NCBI GenBank assembly: GCA_005776545.1
Contig: SXOY01000239.1
Coordinates: forward strand, 1 to 7,037
Source of the DNA: Planctomycetia bacterium
GTDB lineage: Bacteria > Planctomycetota > Phycisphaerae > Phycisphaerales > UBA1924
DNA length: 7,037 nucleotides
Reading direction: 5' to 3'
Shown here: positions 5,888-7,037 of the stretch, one piece after another
Position numbering within the stretch: the stretch's first letter is position 1
Layout of the letters: each line of letters starts with the position of its first letter
Program-made: the position numbers and the translations under genes
The notes under the pieces: model-generated
The model's input: only the letters and a program-made list of their open reading frames with translations
Told to the model about the DNA's origin: nothing
The model's database searches: none

Positions 5888-5950
5888 ACGGATTGAAGTG
5901 ACCCTGCGGATTGTGCCGACTTTGACAGCGGAGAACCTTCTCTACTCAAC

Positions 5951-5965
5951 GCGCAGATACTGCGC
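5951..5965 (+). other. Short perfect inverted repeat between nfo and the TPR gene
   Basis: GCGCAG-ATA-CTGCGC is a 6-bp inverted repeat with a 3-base centre, about 40 bases before the TPR gene start. It could be an operator half-site pair or a small hairpin; no T-run follows. A TTGACA lies upstream at 5922-5927, but no good -10 box is found at 16-18 bases from it. Confidence 0.3.
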
Positions 5966-6003
5966 ATTGATTCCCGCCTCTGATCAAGCCTCGGATTGCA
6001 TTT

Positions 6004-7037
6004 ATGAAGACCAATTCGCCACGCCATTTCCTGTCCGCGACCATGTGCATCTTCGCCGCGGCGACTTTTGCAGGCTGTGCTTCCAATCGGGCCGCCAAGC
6101 CCGCAGAGAAAGAAACCGAACTGGTTGATGCACTCGACCAGGCAAAACCAACAACCGTCCTCGATCCTGCCAATTCCGCCGTCCGCCGAGGCAATTCCCT
6201 TCGTGCGCAGGGCCTGCTCGATGATGCACTCAAGGAATTCGAAAAGGCGATCGAAACGAATCCCACATTGACGGTGGCATTCATGGGCGCTGGCGATATC
6301 TATCGCCAAAAAGGCGATTACGTCGGCGCTGAAAAGCAATACGGCACTGCCGCGGAGCTTGAGCCTCAGAACTTTGATGCACAATACCTCCATGGTCTCA
6401 CGCTTCAGCTTCTCAATCGCGCTGCCGATGCGGTGCGGGCGTACTTGCGAGCTCTTGCTGTCAAGCCGGATGATTTCAATGCCAACTTGAATGTCGCCAC
6501 GGCGTATCTGCAACTGGGTGAACCGTCACAGGCCATCACGTTTGCCGAGCGGGCGGTTCGAATTAACAGCCAATCGGCGCCCGGTCGTACGAATCTTGGT
6601 GCGGTGTACAACGCAATGGGTCGCTACGAAGATGCGGTTGTTGAATATCAACAGGCTGCCGAACTCGCGCCGCTGACTGCGCCGCTCCTCTTGAACCTCG
6701 CCGATGCCTTGGGGAAGTCGGGGCGTACTGCTGAGATGGTCAACACGCTCGAGCAACTTACAAAGACCGCTCCTTCGGCCAATGCGTATGAGCGACTGGG
6801 TTCGGGCTTCTTCAAACTCCGGCGCTATGAAGACTCGCTTGCCACGTTCCGTCGCGCCATCGAGATCGATGCGAACCACTATCCGGCGATCAACGGCATT
6901 GCCGTCTGCAAGCTCAACGAGTTTCTCTGGTCTGAGGAAAAGAACGAAGAGGCTCGCCAGGAAGCCCTTCGCATGCTCCGTCGTTCGCTGCAATTAGAAC
7001 GCCGCCAGCCCAAGATCATCGAGCTATTGGGCCGCTA
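6004..7037 (+). CDS. TPR-repeat lipoprotein, 3' end outside window
   Basis: The frame is open to the right edge; 344 complete codons are visible, and the last two bases are TA, so the next base decides between a stop and Tyr. The N-terminus (MKTNSPRHFLSATMCIF, then AAATFAGCAS) is a signal peptide ending in a lipobox FAGC with Cys25, so the protein is probably lipid-anchored in the envelope facing the periplasm. From about residue 60 it is made of tandem TPRs of about 34 residues, at least seven clear (for example LLDDALKEFEKAIETNP, YEDAVVEYQQAAELAP, YEDSLATFRRAIEIDA). An eighth is distorted by an insertion (LNEFLWSEEKNEEARQEA), and a ninth may begin at the edge. TPRs are protein-binding scaffolds; the partner cannot be read from the sequence. 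ATG 6004 is the first start after an in-frame stop at 5968-5970, but it has no clear Shine-Dalgarno. The 116-base gap after nfo leaves it open whether the gene is in that operon. Confidence 0.88.
   Translation, partial: MKTNSPRHFLSATMCIFAAATFAGCASNRAAKPAEKETELVDALDQAKPTTVLDPANSAVRRGNSLRAQGLLDDALKEFEKAIETNPTLTVAFMGAGDIYRQKGDYVGAEKQYGTAAELEPQNFDAQYLHGLTLQLLNRAADAVRAYLRALAVKPDDFNANLNVATAYLQLGEPSQAITFAERAVRINSQSAPGRTNLGAVYNAMGRYEDAVVEYQQAAELAPLTAPLLLNLADALGKSGRTAEMVNTLEQLTKTAPSANAYERLGSGFFKLRRYEDSLATFRRAIEIDANHYPAINGIAVCKLNEFLWSEEKNEEARQEALRMLRRSLQLERRQPKIIELLGR

Noticed and set aside
5380..6513. Long open frame on the - strand (377 codons) across the end of nfo and the start of the TPR gene
   Set aside because: It lies antisense to two well-supported genes and spans the gap between them. 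Its translation is low in recognisable motifs, and its openness is explained by the C-rich codon use of nfo.
1..7037. Mobile element, CRISPR array, tRNA, toxin-antitoxin or defence island
   Set aside because: I looked for spaced direct repeats, terminal inverted repeats, transposase or integrase motifs and cloverleaf patterns, and saw none. The genes are housekeeping and envelope types.

Overview
The window looks like a chromosomal piece of a planctomycete, most likely of the Phycisphaerae type. The basis is inference from three things: a secreted protein ending in a VPTPAS/Gly-Leu/RRRR sorting tail of the PEP-CTERM kind, a release-factor-like GGQ protein with a long C-terminal extension of a type I associate with planctomycetes, and a lipoprotein with tandem TPRs. 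No 16S rRNA or other taxonomic marker is present. I found no tRNA, rRNA, CRISPR array, insertion sequence, integrase or phage gene.

Layout. (1) Bases 2-2431, + strand: a tightly packed run of the 3' part of an SppA-type signal peptide peptidase, then tsaD (start and stop overlap as TAATG), then a GGQ-domain release-factor-like protein whose start overlaps the end of tsaD. (2) Bases 2437-3445, - strand: a secreted PEP-CTERM-like protein with its own well-formed promoter, a leader of about 130 bases, a strong Shine-Dalgarno and a hairpin/T-rich terminator. The gene converges on the release-factor-like gene. (3) Bases 3587-4156, - strand: a thioredoxin-fold protein with a WCGDC active site. (4) Bases 4265-5887, + strand: a rhomboid intramembrane protease followed after 3 bases by endonuclease IV (nfo), which keeps all nine metal-ligand positions. 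(5) Bases 6004-7037, + strand: a TPR-repeat lipoprotein running off the right edge.

Functionally these are mostly housekeeping and envelope genes: membrane proteolysis (SppA, rhomboid), tRNA t6A modification (TsaD), probable ribosome rescue or translation termination (GGQ protein), redox chemistry, DNA base-excision repair (Nfo), and two exported proteins. The groups are transcriptional neighbours and do not form one obvious pathway. I do not see a clear novel defence or mobile system. The items most worth a second look are the C-terminal extension of the GGQ protein, the architecture of the leader ahead of the PEP-CTERM-like gene, and an opposite G/C strand bias between the left and right gene groups.
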